This document shows positions 15,596 through 24,012 of a stretch of DNA of 29,477 bases, piece by piece; within the stretch, counting starts at the first letter, position 1, and every line of letters starts with the position of its first letter. The DNA comes from LH-M37 sp032251315 (lineage in GTDB: Bacteria; Pseudomonadota; Gammaproteobacteria; SZUA-229), in NCBI GenBank assembly GCA_032251315.1, contig JAVVEE010000029.1, positions 1 through 29,477 of the forward strand. The letters run 5' to 3'. The notes beneath the pieces are model-generated. The model saw nothing but the letters and a program-made list of their open reading frames with translations. It made no database searches and was not told the DNA's origin. The position numbers were made by a program, and so were the translations under genes.

Positions 15596-17854
15596 ATGTT
15601 GAGTAAAGAGCTTGAAACGTCGTTGAATCAGGCATTCAATGAAGCGCGCGATAAACGACACGAATACATAACTGTCGAACATTTATTGTTGGCGCTGTTA
15701 GACAACGGCAGCGCTAATGCGGTGCTGCATGCCTGCGGTGCTGACCTTGATTTGCTGGCCAGTGAATTACGCGAATACCTGGAAAAACACACCCCTGTTT
15801 TTGGTGACGTTGTGGATGGTGAAGTACAGCCAACCCTGGGTTTTCAACGCGTTTTGCAACGTGCTGTTTTCCACGTCCAGTCATCAGGCAAAAAAGAAGT
15901 GGTGGGTGCAAATGTATTGGTAGCCATGTTTGGCGAACAGGAATCACAGGCTGTTTATCTGCTGGGATTACAGAGTATCAACCGTCTGGATATTGTTAAC
16001 TATATCTCACACGGTATTGCCAAGGTTCAGGACGAGGAAGATCTGGATGGTATCGTCCAGGATGAGCAGTCCGCCGATGCCGACCAGCAGCCGCTGGAGA
16101 GCTTTACCACCAATCTGAACAAGCGCGCCATGCAGGGTCATATTGATCCGCTGATTGGTCGTGATCAGGAAATCGAGCGCACTATTCAAACGCTATGTCG
16201 GCGTAGAAAAAATAACCCATTACTGGTGGGTGAAGCGGGTGTGGGTAAAACCGCCCTGGCCGAAGGCCTGGCGAAAAAAATTGTGGACAAAGAGGTGCCG
16301 GAAATATTAGCTGATTGCATCATCTATTCACTGGATTTGGGATCGCTGGTAGCGGGTACTAAATATCGCGGTGATTTTGAAAAGCGCCTGAAAGGGGTGT
16401 TGAAACAGCTCAAGCAGCGTGAAGGCTCAGTTCTATTTATTGACGAAATTCACACTATCATTGGTGCGGGTTCTGCTTCCGGTGGCGTCATGGACGCCTC
16501 GAATCTGATCAAGCCAATGCTGGCCTCAGGCGAGCTCAAGTGTATCGGCTCCACCACCTATGCCGAATTCCGTAGCGTGTTTGAGAAGGATCATGCCTTA
16601 GCGCGTCGATTCCAGAAAATCGATTTGTCCGAACCCAGTATCGAAGAAACCGTGGATATTTTAAAGGGGCTGAAAACACGCTTCGAAGAGTATCACGATG
16701 TGAAATACAGCGTTAATTCATTGCGTGCTGCGGCCGAACTGTCAGAGCGCTACATTACGGATCGTTTTTTACCGGACAAGGCCATTGATGTTATAGATGA
16801 AGCCGGCGCACACCGTCAGTTATACGGCAAGTCGAGCAAGGCCTCGATTAACGTTAATGATATTGAAAGCATTGTCGCAAAGATTGCACGCATTCCGCCT
16901 AAAACGGTATCCACCTCGGATACCGAGGTGCTGAAAAATCTCGATCGCGACCTGAATCTGGTAGTGTTTGGTCAGGGTGATGCGATTGAAACACTGACCA
17001 CCGCCATCCGCATGTCCCGTTCCGGTCTGGGCAATCCTGAAAAACCGATTGGTTCATTCCTGTTTACCGGTCCTACCGGCGTAGGCAAAACCGAAGTGTG
17101 CAAGCAGCTGGCAACCAACATGGGTGTCGAGCTGGTGCGTTTTGATATGTCCGAATACATGGAGCGGCATAGCGTTTCCCGCTTGCTGGGCGCGCCTCCA
17201 GGCTATGTCGGTTTTGATGATGGCGGACTGTTAACCGAGGCCATTAACAGGCAACCACATTCGGTACTCTTGCTGGACGAAATTGAAAAAGCGCATCCTG
17301 AAGTGTTTAATATTTTGTTGCAGGTAATGGATCATGGCACGCTGACTGACAGCAGTGGGCGTAAAACCGACTTTAGAAACGTGATTTTGATCATGACTTC
17401 TAACGCCGGGGCGCAGGTCATGTCACGTTCTACCATGGGCTTCACCGAGCAGAAGAACGAGCTCGATGGCGCGGAAGAACTCAAGCGAATTTTTACCCCC
17501 GAGTTCAGAAACCGTCTGGATGCAATAGTGCAGTTCAATGCACTGGATAAGGCAACCCTGTCGCATGTGGTTGACAAGTTTCTGGTTGAGCTTGAGACGC
17601 AGCTGGATGCCAAAAAAGTGGCTCTGCATGTTGATGCTGAAGCCAGGCAGTGGCTGGGTGAAAAAGGTTACGATCCGAAAATGGGCGCGCGACCCATGGC
17701 TCGCGTTATTCAGGAACACCTCAAGAAGCCGCTGGCGAATGCGCTGTTGTTTGGTGAGCTGTCGCATGGCGGCAGCGTCAAAGTGACAGTGGTTGATGGT
17801 GAGCTGGATATCAATACAAAGTCGGTGTCGGAGCCTGAAGCAGAAGAGGTTTGA
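15596..17854 (+). CDS. clpA: ATP-dependent Clp protease ATPase subunit ClpA
   Basis: A 752-residue AAA+ unfoldase, close to the E. coli length. An N-terminal double Clp repeat domain (1-145) binds ClpS. It is followed by D1 with Walker A GEAGVGKT (212-219) and Walker B FIDEIHT, and D2 with Walker A GPTGVGKT (492-499) and LLDEIEKAHPEVFN. There is no ClpB-type coiled coil between D1 and D2. The ClpP-binding loop is MGF in SRSTMGFTEQ instead of the E. coli IGL, which still fits the usual hydrophobic-Gly-hydrophobic pattern. The C-terminal FTPEFRNRLDAIVQF and MGARPMARVIQ blocks are conserved. It is transcribed with clpS and convergent with infA. Confidence 0.97.
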   Translation: MLSKELETSLNQAFNEARDKRHEYITVEHLLLALLDNGSANAVLHACGADLDLLASELREYLEKHTPVFGDVVDGEVQPTLGFQRVLQRAVFHVQSSGKKEVVGANVLVAMFGEQESQAVYLLGLQSINRLDIVNYISHGIAKVQDEEDLDGIVQDEQSADADQQPLESFTTNLNKRAMQGHIDPLIGRDQEIERTIQTLCRRRKNNPLLVGEAGVGKTALAEGLAKKIVDKEVPEILADCIIYSLDLGSLVAGTKYRGDFEKRLKGVLKQLKQREGSVLFIDEIHTIIGAGSASGGVMDASNLIKPMLASGELKCIGSTTYAEFRSVFEKDHALARRFQKIDLSEPSIEETVDILKGLKTRFEEYHDVKYSVNSLRAAAELSERYITDRFLPDKAIDVIDEAGAHRQLYGKSSKASINVNDIESIVAKIARIPPKTVSTSDTEVLKNLDRDLNLVVFGQGDAIETLTTAIRMSRSGLGNPEKPIGSFLFTGPTGVGKTEVCKQLATNMGVELVRFDMSEYMERHSVSRLLGAPPGYVGFDDGGLLTEAINRQPHSVLLLDEIEKAHPEVFNILLQVMDHGTLTDSSGRKTDFRNVILIMTSNAGAQVMSRSTMGFTEQKNELDGAEELKRIFTPEFRNRLDAIVQFNALDKATLSHVVDKFLVELETQLDAKKVALHVDAEARQWLGEKGYDPKMGARPMARVIQEHLKKPLANALLFGELSHGGSVKVTVVDGELDINTKSVSEPEAEEV

Positions 17855-17927
17855 TTGCAGCGGTTATTCTGAACAGGGCAATAACTTAGATTTGTTATTC
17901 TTTTTGTTCAGACCATTACAGAAAACA

Positions 17928-17961
17928 AAAAAGAGCCTGTCATTGCTGACAGGCTCTTTTT
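17928..17961. terminator. Bidirectional terminator between clpA and infA
   Basis: AAAAAGAGCCTGTCA (17928-17942) pairs perfectly with TGACAGGCTCTTTTT (17947-17961) around a TTGC tetraloop, with A- and T-runs built into the stem ends. It lies between two convergent genes and should serve both. Confidence 0.95.
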
Positions 17962-17984
17962 AATTGTTCGTGTTTCCCGGGTGG

Positions 17985-18203
17985 CTATTTGGCGCGGTAT
18001 ACGATGCGGCCCTTACCAAGGTCATAGGGAGTAAGCTCAACAGTAACCTTATCACCGGTCATGATTCTTATATAATGCTTGCGCATTTTTCCGGAGATGT
18101 GTGCAATGATAACGTGGCCGTTTTCGAGTTCAATGCGGAACATTGTGTTGGGAAGGGTTTCAAGAACTGTTCCTTCCATTTGTATAGCGTCTTCTTTTGC
18201 CAT
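17985..18203 (-). CDS. infA: Translation initiation factor IF-1
   Basis: A 72-residue OB-fold protein identical in length to E. coli IF-1, with MAKEDAIQMEGTV at the start and FRIELENGHVIIAHISGKMR and YDLGKGRIVYR later. It binds the ribosomal A site during initiation together with IF-2 and IF-3. It is a single-gene unit on the minus strand, convergent with clpA, an arrangement common in gammaproteobacteria. Confidence 0.98.
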   Translation of the reverse strand: MAKEDAIQMEGTVLETLPNTMFRIELENGHVIIAHISGKMRKHYIRIMTGDKVTVELTPYDLGKGRIVYRAK

Positions 18204-18248
18204 GTTTTGACCGATTTGTGTATTACAGGGATTGTGCTGAAAGCGTCG

Positions 18249-18278
18249 TAATTATCGTTAATTTTGAGCTGAGTGCAA
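18249..18278 (-). promoter_or_regulatory. Candidate infA promoter
   Basis: On the minus strand TTGCAC (18273-18278) and TAATTA (18249-18254) are separated by 18 bases and lie 46 bases before the infA start. The hexamers are imperfect. Confidence 0.3.
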
Positions 18279-18315
18279 GCACTTTAGGCCAAATCGGGTT
18301 ATAAAGTTTATATCG

Positions 18316-19161
18316 CTAATCGATAATTGCAGCCTGAGGTTGTTGTTTTGGCAGCATGTAAACAGGGTCGATCAGGGTTTTGTTGGCGAATATGGCGAAG
18401 TGGAGATGAGCGCCGGTGACGCGACCGGTTTCTCCGACAGTGCCTATCATCTCACCCTGCTTGACGGTGTCACCGGGCTTCACGTCGATGCGATCGAGAT
18501 GTGCGTAGAGGCTGATGATGCCCTGACCGTGATCCAGATAAATCATGTTGCCGCTGAAAAAGAAATCGCCGGCATCGATAACCGTGCCGTCGGCGACGGC
18601 TTTAACCGGCGTGCCGGTAGCGGCGGCAATGTCCAGACCATTATGGGGGCTGCGCGCCTGTTCGTTGAAGAAGCGCCGCAGTCCGAAGATGCTGCTGATG
18701 CGGCCTTCGGTGGGCCAGATGAAATCAACTTTCGGGATGGTATCGGTTCTTAATGTTTTGGCTTTTAGCTTGCGAACACGTTCCCGGCTGATCCTGTCCA
18801 TGTCCGCCTGGTTGGGGTTGACCTTGCGCTTGTTCTTGATAGTGAGGTGCTGCTCGGCATATTTTTTTTCAGTCACTTTTACCCGGGTGTTAAGTGTGAC
18901 ACCGGTATGGTGTTTGACTGAGAAATGATGGTCGCCGGCCTGGGCGTTCAGGGGTATACCCGCCAGCGCAATCCAGGAATCTTCATGGGGGAACACCGCC
19001 ACCGGTTCACCATTAAAAGTGACCACGGTCTGGGCCTGATAATCCGGTAGCGAGAGCAGGGCGATACCGCCCGGCACCAGCGCCACTTCAGGCAGCGCCT
19101 GAGCCAGTGAAGGTTGCAGCAGGGACAAAAATAGAAAGGACAGGCAGGTATTTTTACGCAT
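18316..19161 (-). CDS. M23 family metallopeptidase, exported
   Basis: A 281-residue periplasmic protein with a cleavable signal peptide ending near SLAQA (residue 22). An N-terminal beta domain (about 25-120) precedes a C-terminal LytM/M23 domain with all metal ligands present: the His and Asp in SPHNGLDIAAATG, SLYAHL and the His pair in GAHLHFAIF. It should be an active peptidoglycan endopeptidase that cuts peptide cross-links, unlike the degenerate NlpD at 2998-3978. The arrangement of a beta domain before M23 is seen in many gammaproteobacterial M23 proteins of unnamed function. It is monocistronic, upstream of infA on the same strand and divergent from the aminotransferase gene. Confidence 0.9.
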   Translation of the reverse strand: MRKNTCLSFLFLSLLQPSLAQALPEVALVPGGIALLSLPDYQAQTVVTFNGEPVAVFPHEDSWIALAGIPLNAQAGDHHFSVKHHTGVTLNTRVKVTEKKYAEQHLTIKNKRKVNPNQADMDRISRERVRKLKAKTLRTDTIPKVDFIWPTEGRISSIFGLRRFFNEQARSPHNGLDIAAATGTPVKAVADGTVIDAGDFFFSGNMIYLDHGQGIISLYAHLDRIDVKPGDTVKQGEMIGTVGETGRVTGAHLHFAIFANKTLIDPVYMLPKQQPQAAIID

Positions 19162-19356
19162 AGTTATCTATCGAATTAGATGGTGACGAGTTCAAACATC
19201 AAGTTAACAAGTATAGCACTCAGGTCAGGTCTAATTTCAACGCAGACCGAATATCCAAACTGCTGTAATATGCACAGCTTGTATCAGGTGGACGCCTGTT
19301 AACCGGGTTTCTGAATAAAATCAGCGCATTAATAATAGCTTTAACAACGGTGGCAA

Positions 19357-20511
19357 GTGAGCCGAGCACAGACAATTCCTCCCTTTTATGTCATGGACTT
19401 ACTGGCCAGGGCTAAGCAGCTGGAAGCTGAAGGGCATTCTATCCTTCATCTTGAAGTGGGTGAGCCGGACTTCGCCACGGCCCGGCCCATTGTCGATGCC
19501 GGTATCCAGGCGCTTCGTCAGCTAAAAACACACTACACCGCCGCCACCGGACTGCCCGAACTGCGCCAGGCCATTGCCGACCACTATCAGCGTAAGTTTG
19601 CCCTGGCCATCGACCCGCGCCGTATCGTGGTTACACCCGGAGCATCCGGGGCTTTGCAGCTGGCGCTGTCGGTGCTGACTGACCCCGGTGAGAGCATTTT
19701 GCTGAGTGATCCCGGCTATCCCTGTAATCGAAATATTGCCAAAATTCTGGGCATCAGTAGCGTTGATGTGCCGGTCAGCGCAGGCACTCAGTATCAGCTT
19801 AATGCCGGCCATATCCATAAATACTGGCTGGCGAACACCCGCGCGGCGATGGTGGCGAGTCCCTCCAATCCTACCGGTACCCTTATCGAGCGCGACGCGA
19901 TGCGCGAGCTGCTTGCAGCGGTTAGTAAAGTAAACGGCCATCTGATCGTCGATGAGATCTATCAGGGTCTGGTTTACGATGTAGAGGAATATACCGCCCT
20001 GTCTCTGTCTGAAGAGGTGTTTGTGGTGAACAGTTTTTCAAAATATTTCGGCATGACAGGCTGGCGACTGGGCTGGATGGTGGTGCCCGAGCGCTATGTC
20101 GATGAGGTTGATCGCGTGGCGCAAAATGTTTTTCTGGCGGCATCGACACTATCCCAGTATGCGGCGCTGGCGGCGTTTGAGCCTGAGGCGGAAGCAATTC
20201 TGCAACGCCGGGTGGATATGTTCAGAAAGCGCCGTGACTACATGCTGTCGGCCTTGCCCGAGATGGGTTTTAAAATCTCGCTACAGCCTCAGGGGGCGTT
20301 TTATATTTACGCCGATTGCAGCGAGATTACGCAGGACTCATTTAGCTGGACCAGGCAGCTGCTCGAAAAAGAGGGGGTCGCAGTAACGCCGGGCATCGAT
20401 TTTGGCAGCCACCGGGCCGCTGTTCATGTGCGTTTTGCTTATACCCGTTCTCTGGATGAGTTGAGGCGGGCGATGTGCAGAATAACCAAATTTATACAGG
20501 ATAAACAATAA
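19357..20511 (+). CDS. Class I/II PLP-dependent aminotransferase
   Basis: A 384-residue fold-type I aminotransferase. It has HLEVGEPDF near the N terminus, VTPGASGAL (cofactor phosphate loop), SDPGYPCNRN, SPSNPTGT, VDEIYQGL and the PLP lysine in NSFSKYFGMTGWRLGW (Lys229), and an Arg in VRFAYTRS for the substrate carboxylate. It resembles aspartate/alanine-type aminotransferases of the AspC/AlaA/DapL-like group, but the amino acid substrate cannot be assigned. GTG 19357 is the only start upstream of the conserved PPFYVMDLLARA; an in-frame stop lies just before. The DUF2797 gene follows after 13 bases, so they are probably co-transcribed. Confidence 0.93.
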   Translation: MSRAQTIPPFYVMDLLARAKQLEAEGHSILHLEVGEPDFATARPIVDAGIQALRQLKTHYTAATGLPELRQAIADHYQRKFALAIDPRRIVVTPGASGALQLALSVLTDPGESILLSDPGYPCNRNIAKILGISSVDVPVSAGTQYQLNAGHIHKYWLANTRAAMVASPSNPTGTLIERDAMRELLAAVSKVNGHLIVDEIYQGLVYDVEEYTALSLSEEVFVVNSFSKYFGMTGWRLGWMVVPERYVDEVDRVAQNVFLAASTLSQYAALAAFEPEAEAILQRRVDMFRKRRDYMLSALPEMGFKISLQPQGAFYIYADCSEITQDSFSWTRQLLEKEGVAVTPGIDFGSHRAAVHVRFAYTRSLDELRRAMCRITKFIQDKQ

Positions 20512-20524
20512 CCGGGGTGTTTGT

Positions 20525-21343
20525 GTGAAAGGTAATATCAGAAAAATGCAGGTCGATATGTCCTCGCCGGTTAGCTATCATTTGCCGGTAGGCGATGAGC
20601 TGCTCGCCATGAATGCGCTGATCGGTAAGAACGTAGTGCTGCAATACCATGCAGAAATCCACTGCGTCGCCTGCGGGCGCAAAACCAAAAAAAGTTTTGC
20701 CCAGGGTCATTGCTATCCCTGTTTCAGGGATCTGGCGGAGTGTGACCTGTGCATTATGAAGCCGGAAACCTGCCACTACGAGGCCGGGACCTGTCGCCAG
20801 CCTGAGTGGGGGCTGGCGCACTGCATGCAGGCGCACTATGTCTATCTGGCCAATTCATCCGGCGTGAAAGTGGGGATTACGCGCGGTACGCAGATCCCTA
20901 CTCGCTGGATTGATCAGGGTGCGGGGCAGGCTCTGCCCATCTTCAAAGTGCAGACGCGGTTGCAGTCCGGGCTGCTCGAAGTGGAGCTGAAAAAGCATGT
21001 TTCCGATCGCACCGACTGGCGAAAGATGCTCAAGGGCGAGCCCGAGCCGATTGATCTGAGCGAGGTGCGCGACCGGCTGGTGCGGGAATCAGCGCCGGTG
21101 ATCGAGGCGCTGAAACAGCAGTTTGGCGAGGCGTCGATCCAGTTTCTGCCGGATACGCCGCAGGTTGAAATCCGGTATCCGGTAGAGGATTACCCGCTCA
21201 AGCTCAAGTCGCTCAATTTCGACAAACAGGAGCAAATTGCAGGGGTTCTGCTGGGAATCAAGGGGCAATATTTGATCTTTGATTGCGGCGTACTGAATAT
21301 CCGTAAATTTTCAGGCTATAACATCTCTGTGAGCATGTCATAA
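20525..21343 (+). CDS. DUF2797 protein with Cys-rich zinc-ribbon-like region
   Basis: A 272-residue protein of the uncharacterised DUF2797 family. Residues about 47-96 hold many cysteines in CxxC pairs (CVAC, CYPC, CDLC and two more), which look like a zinc ribbon. The block HYVYLANSSGVKVGITRGTQ is followed by RWIDQGA; the Y-[VI]-x(n)-K-V-G-I-T-R pattern with a later Arg resembles a GIY-YIG nuclease core. This resemblance is inference. The C-terminal half contains SDRTDWRKMLKGE and ends in the typical GIKGQYLIFDCGVLNIRKFSGY. The start is GTG with GGGG upstream. No function is known. Confidence 0.85.
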   Translation: MKGNIRKMQVDMSSPVSYHLPVGDELLAMNALIGKNVVLQYHAEIHCVACGRKTKKSFAQGHCYPCFRDLAECDLCIMKPETCHYEAGTCRQPEWGLAHCMQAHYVYLANSSGVKVGITRGTQIPTRWIDQGAGQALPIFKVQTRLQSGLLEVELKKHVSDRTDWRKMLKGEPEPIDLSEVRDRLVRESAPVIEALKQQFGEASIQFLPDTPQVEIRYPVEDYPLKLKSLNFDKQEQIAGVLLGIKGQYLIFDCGVLNIRKFSGYNISVSMS

Positions 21344-21406
21344 TATGCGCGAAAAAATACAGGGCTGAAATTACGTTATTTTAAGCTCGCATGAATTTAC
21401 AAAGGG

Positions 21407-22204
21407 GTGAGGATTATCAGTATTCGAGAAGATATTCGCTGCGTTTTTGAGCGCGACCCTGCGGCACGTCACACCCTTGAAGTGCTGACCGCTTATCCGG
21501 GATTGCACGCCATAATCATGCATCGACTCAACCACCGGCTGTGGAACATCGGGCTGAAGTGGCTGGCGCGATTTTCTGCACACATAATGCGCTGGCTCAC
21601 AGGCATCGAGATTCATCCCGGTGCAACCATTGGCCGTCGCTTCTTTATCGATCACGGCATGGGCGTGGTGATCGGCGAGACCGCCGAAATAGGCGATGAC
21701 TGCACGCTCTATCACGGCGTGACGCTGGGCGGCACCAGCTGGGATAAGGGCAAACGCCACCCCACACTGATGAATAATGTGGTGGTGGGTGCCGGTGCCA
21801 AGGTGCTGGGACCGATTACAGTCAGCGCGGGCGCGCGCATTGGCTCCAATGCGGTGATTACCCATGATGTGCCTGAAAACGGAACCGTGGTCGGGGTTCC
21901 GGGGCGTCTGGTGCGGCACGATAAGTCGAAAGAGGCTGAAAGTCAGCAAAAACGCGAGGCCATAGCCGAAAAAATGGGTTTTGATGCCTATGGCGCAACC
22001 CGGGAAGCGCCCGATCCGGTGGCTAGCGCGATTAACCGGATGCTGGATCATATCCATGCCATGGACGAAAAAATGGAAACCATGTGCGCCGCGCTCAAGC
22101 AGCTGGGTACTGAAATCGACATCAGCAACCTCCCGGATCTGGGTCCCTGCAATATTTCATCGGCCAATGAGAGCAAAGAAGCGCAAAAGATAGAGGGCGA
22201 ATAG
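21407..22204 (+). CDS. cysE: Serine O-acetyltransferase CysE
   Basis: Transfers acetyl from acetyl-CoA to serine, the first step of cysteine synthesis. The 265 residues contain an N-terminal helical part (IREDIRCVFERDPAARHTLEVL) and a left-handed beta-helix of hexapeptide repeats from about residue 65, with the catalytic-site block IHPGATIGRRFFIDHGMGVVIGE, GVTLGGTSWDKGKRHPT and RIGSNAVI. An unusual C-terminal tail of about 85 residues follows VPGRLV. The start is uncertain: GTG 21407 overlaps its own possible Shine-Dalgarno. It lies 112 bases upstream of iscR; cysE-isc linkage is known from Azotobacter vinelandii (cysE2), tying cysteine supply to Fe-S assembly. Confidence 0.95.
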   Translation: MRIISIREDIRCVFERDPAARHTLEVLTAYPGLHAIIMHRLNHRLWNIGLKWLARFSAHIMRWLTGIEIHPGATIGRRFFIDHGMGVVIGETAEIGDDCTLYHGVTLGGTSWDKGKRHPTLMNNVVVGAGAKVLGPITVSAGARIGSNAVITHDVPENGTVVGVPGRLVRHDKSKEAESQQKREAIAEKMGFDAYGATREAPDPVASAINRMLDHIHAMDEKMETMCAALKQLGTEIDISNLPDLGPCNISSANESKEAQKIEGE

Positions 22205-22226
22205 CCCGTCATAATGGCCCGGAATA

Positions 22227-22251
22227 ATAGTTGACTAATTTAGTCGGAAAT
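22227..22251 (+). promoter_or_regulatory. IscR type 1 operator, site 1
   Basis: The 25-base sequence centred on the palindrome GACTAATTTAGTC matches the known type 1 IscR consensus (ATASYYGACTRWWWYAGTCRRSTAT) at 23 of 25 positions by my count. Type 1 sites are bound by the [2Fe-2S] form of IscR to repress the isc operon. Confidence 0.85.
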
Positions 22252-22252
22252 A

Positions 22253-22277
22253 ATACTTGACTAATTTACTCGGGATT
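22253..22277 (+). promoter_or_regulatory. IscR type 1 operator, site 2, overlapping the isc promoter
   Basis: A second match (22 of 25 by my count), 26 bases after the first, contains GACTAATTTACTC. Its TTGACT (22257-22262) is a good -35 box, with TAGAAT (22281-22286) as the -10 at an 18-base spacer. Bound IscR would therefore block the promoter, as in E. coli. Confidence 0.8.
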
Positions 22278-22316
22278 AAGTAGAATTGCCTGCAACACAG
22301 CAATGAGTAGCAGGTA

Positions 22317-22769
22317 ATGAGACTGACAACAAAAGGCCGGTATGCGGTCACAGCAATATTAGATCTCGCATTTCATCAGGATGAGGGCCCGGTTTCACTG
22401 GCCGCTATTTCAGAGCGACAGGGTATTTCCCTGTCCTATTTAGAGCAACTATTTTCAAAACTGCGACGCAGTGACGTTGTGGTCAGTACCCGTGGACCGG
22501 GTGGCGGATATGCGCTGAGACTGAGTGCGGATGAGGTGAGCGTCTCCACCGTTATTATGGCGGTGGATGAGAATGTGGGAACGGTGGGCTGTGATAGCGA
22601 AAGCTGCCAGAGCGAACATCGTTGTCTGACCCACGATCTTTGGCAGGACTTGAGCGGTGAGATCAAGGATTTTCTGGACGGCATAACCCTGGGCGAGATG
22701 ATGCGCAACAAAAAGGTGCGCGAAGTTTCCAGTCGACAGGATACAGCCTGTGCCGACGCAGTCGCATAG
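22317..22769 (+). CDS. iscR: Fe-S cluster assembly transcriptional regulator IscR
   Basis: A 150-residue Rrf2-family regulator. It has MRLTTKGRYAVTAILDLA and the winged helix with ISERQGISLSYLEQLFSKL and RGPGGGYAL. The [2Fe-2S] ligands are in GCDSESCQSEHRCLTH; the spacing is C-x4-C-x5-C-x2-H, one residue shorter between the first two cysteines than the C-x5-C-x5-C of E. coli. It is expected to repress its own operon through the two upstream sites when loaded with cluster. AGCAGG precedes the ATG. The first desulfurase gene starts 27 bases downstream. Confidence 0.97.
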   Translation: MRLTTKGRYAVTAILDLAFHQDEGPVSLAAISERQGISLSYLEQLFSKLRRSDVVVSTRGPGGGYALRLSADEVSVSTVIMAVDENVGTVGCDSESCQSEHRCLTHDLWQDLSGEIKDFLDGITLGEMMRNKKVREVSSRQDTACADAVA

Positions 22770-22796
22770 ACGCTAGGGGCTATAAAGGCAAAAAGC

Positions 22797-23948
22797 ATGG
22801 CGATTTATTTAGATCACAATGCCACCACGCCACTGCACGAAAAGGTGCTTGAGGCGATGCTCCCTTATATGGGGGGAACAACAGGTAACCCGTCAAGTTT
22901 GCATCGCTTCGGGCGATTGCAGCGACATGCTATTGATCAGGCCCGCGAACAGATTGCAGCACTGATGGACGCGCAGGCTTCACAGGTGGTATTTACCAGT
23001 GGCGGCACGGAGGCAAATAATCTGATGCTTAAGGGGCTGTGTAAAGATAGCGCTGTACAGCGTATCGCCGTCAGCGAGATTGAACATAGCTCGCTACTGC
23101 AACCGGCGGCCGTAGTCGTTGATGAGGGCTGTGCAGTCGATTCGATTGCGGTGAATCCGCAGGGTCAGGTCACCCCCGAAGCGCTGATACATGCAATCAA
23201 AGATGACACTGCACTGGTTTCGGTGATGGCCGCAAACAACGAAACCGGTGCGCTACAGGACATTGAAAAGCTGGCAAAAGAGGCGCGGTCACGGGGTGTA
23301 TGGTTTCATACCGATGCTGCACAGGTTGCCGGTAAAATGGAGTTTAGTTTCAGACAGGCCGGCGTACACGCCATGACCCTGTCGGCGCACAAGCTTTACG
23401 GGCCAATGGGTGCAGGGGCATTGATTGTCGACAGGCAGTTACCCATGCACTCGATATTGCAGGGCGGTTCGCAGGAAAACGGCTTGCGCGCAGGCACCGA
23501 AAATGTGCCCGCCATCGTTGGTTTTGGCATGGCCGCCGAGCTTGCCAGGCAGGAAATAGTGCAACGTGCCGATCACGTCAGAGTTTTACGTGATCAGCTG
23601 GAAAAGAGATTGATGCAGTTTGGTGTGGTGACGGTTTTTGCGCAGCAGGTGCAACGTCTGCCCAACACGCTGCAATTTGGTGTGCAGGGTTTTGACGGTG
23701 AAACACTGTTGATGGAGCTGGACCGTCGCGGCTTTGCCGTCTCCAGCGGCTCGGCCTGCACCAGTGGCAAGAGCGAGCCCAGCCATGTGTTGAAAGCCAT
23801 GGCAGTGCCCGATGAGCTGGCCACCAGCGCGATACGCGTCAGCCTGGGTAGAAGCAATACCATGGCTGAAATTGATCTTTTTGTAGAAGCCGTGCAGCAG
23901 ATTATAGGAATACAGAATTCGGCAGTCATGATGTCGGCAAATTTGTAA
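22797..23948 (+). CDS. Cysteine desulfurase, NifS-like, additional copy in the isc operon
   Basis: A 383-residue PLP enzyme releasing sulfur from cysteine as a persulfide. It shows YLDHNATTP at the start, TSGGTEANN, HTDAAQ, the PLP lysine in LSAHKLYGPMGAGAL (Lys199) and the mobile catalytic loop SSGSACTSGKSEPSHVL (Cys321). HNATTP and CTSGKSEPSHV differ from the IscS type (YSATTP, CTSASLEPSYV) in the next gene. The loop length makes it a class I (NifS/IscS) enzyme, not SufS. The two proteins are clearly diverged, so this is not a recent duplication. It lies between iscR and iscS. Its sulfur acceptor is unknown. Confidence 0.92.
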   Translation: MAIYLDHNATTPLHEKVLEAMLPYMGGTTGNPSSLHRFGRLQRHAIDQAREQIAALMDAQASQVVFTSGGTEANNLMLKGLCKDSAVQRIAVSEIEHSSLLQPAAVVVDEGCAVDSIAVNPQGQVTPEALIHAIKDDTALVSVMAANNETGALQDIEKLAKEARSRGVWFHTDAAQVAGKMEFSFRQAGVHAMTLSAHKLYGPMGAGALIVDRQLPMHSILQGGSQENGLRAGTENVPAIVGFGMAAELARQEIVQRADHVRVLRDQLEKRLMQFGVVTVFAQQVQRLPNTLQFGVQGFDGETLLMELDRRGFAVSSGSACTSGKSEPSHVLKAMAVPDELATSAIRVSLGRSNTMAEIDLFVEAVQQIIGIQNSAVMMSANL

Positions 23949-24012
23949 CAAATACGCCGCCGGACATGACTGAATTAAAGCAGCAAAACTAACGTAACAG
24001 AAGAGTTGAATT

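Noticed and set aside
21371..22057. 228-residue minus-strand frame
   Set aside because: Antisense of cysE; the plus strand has intact hexapeptide repeats.
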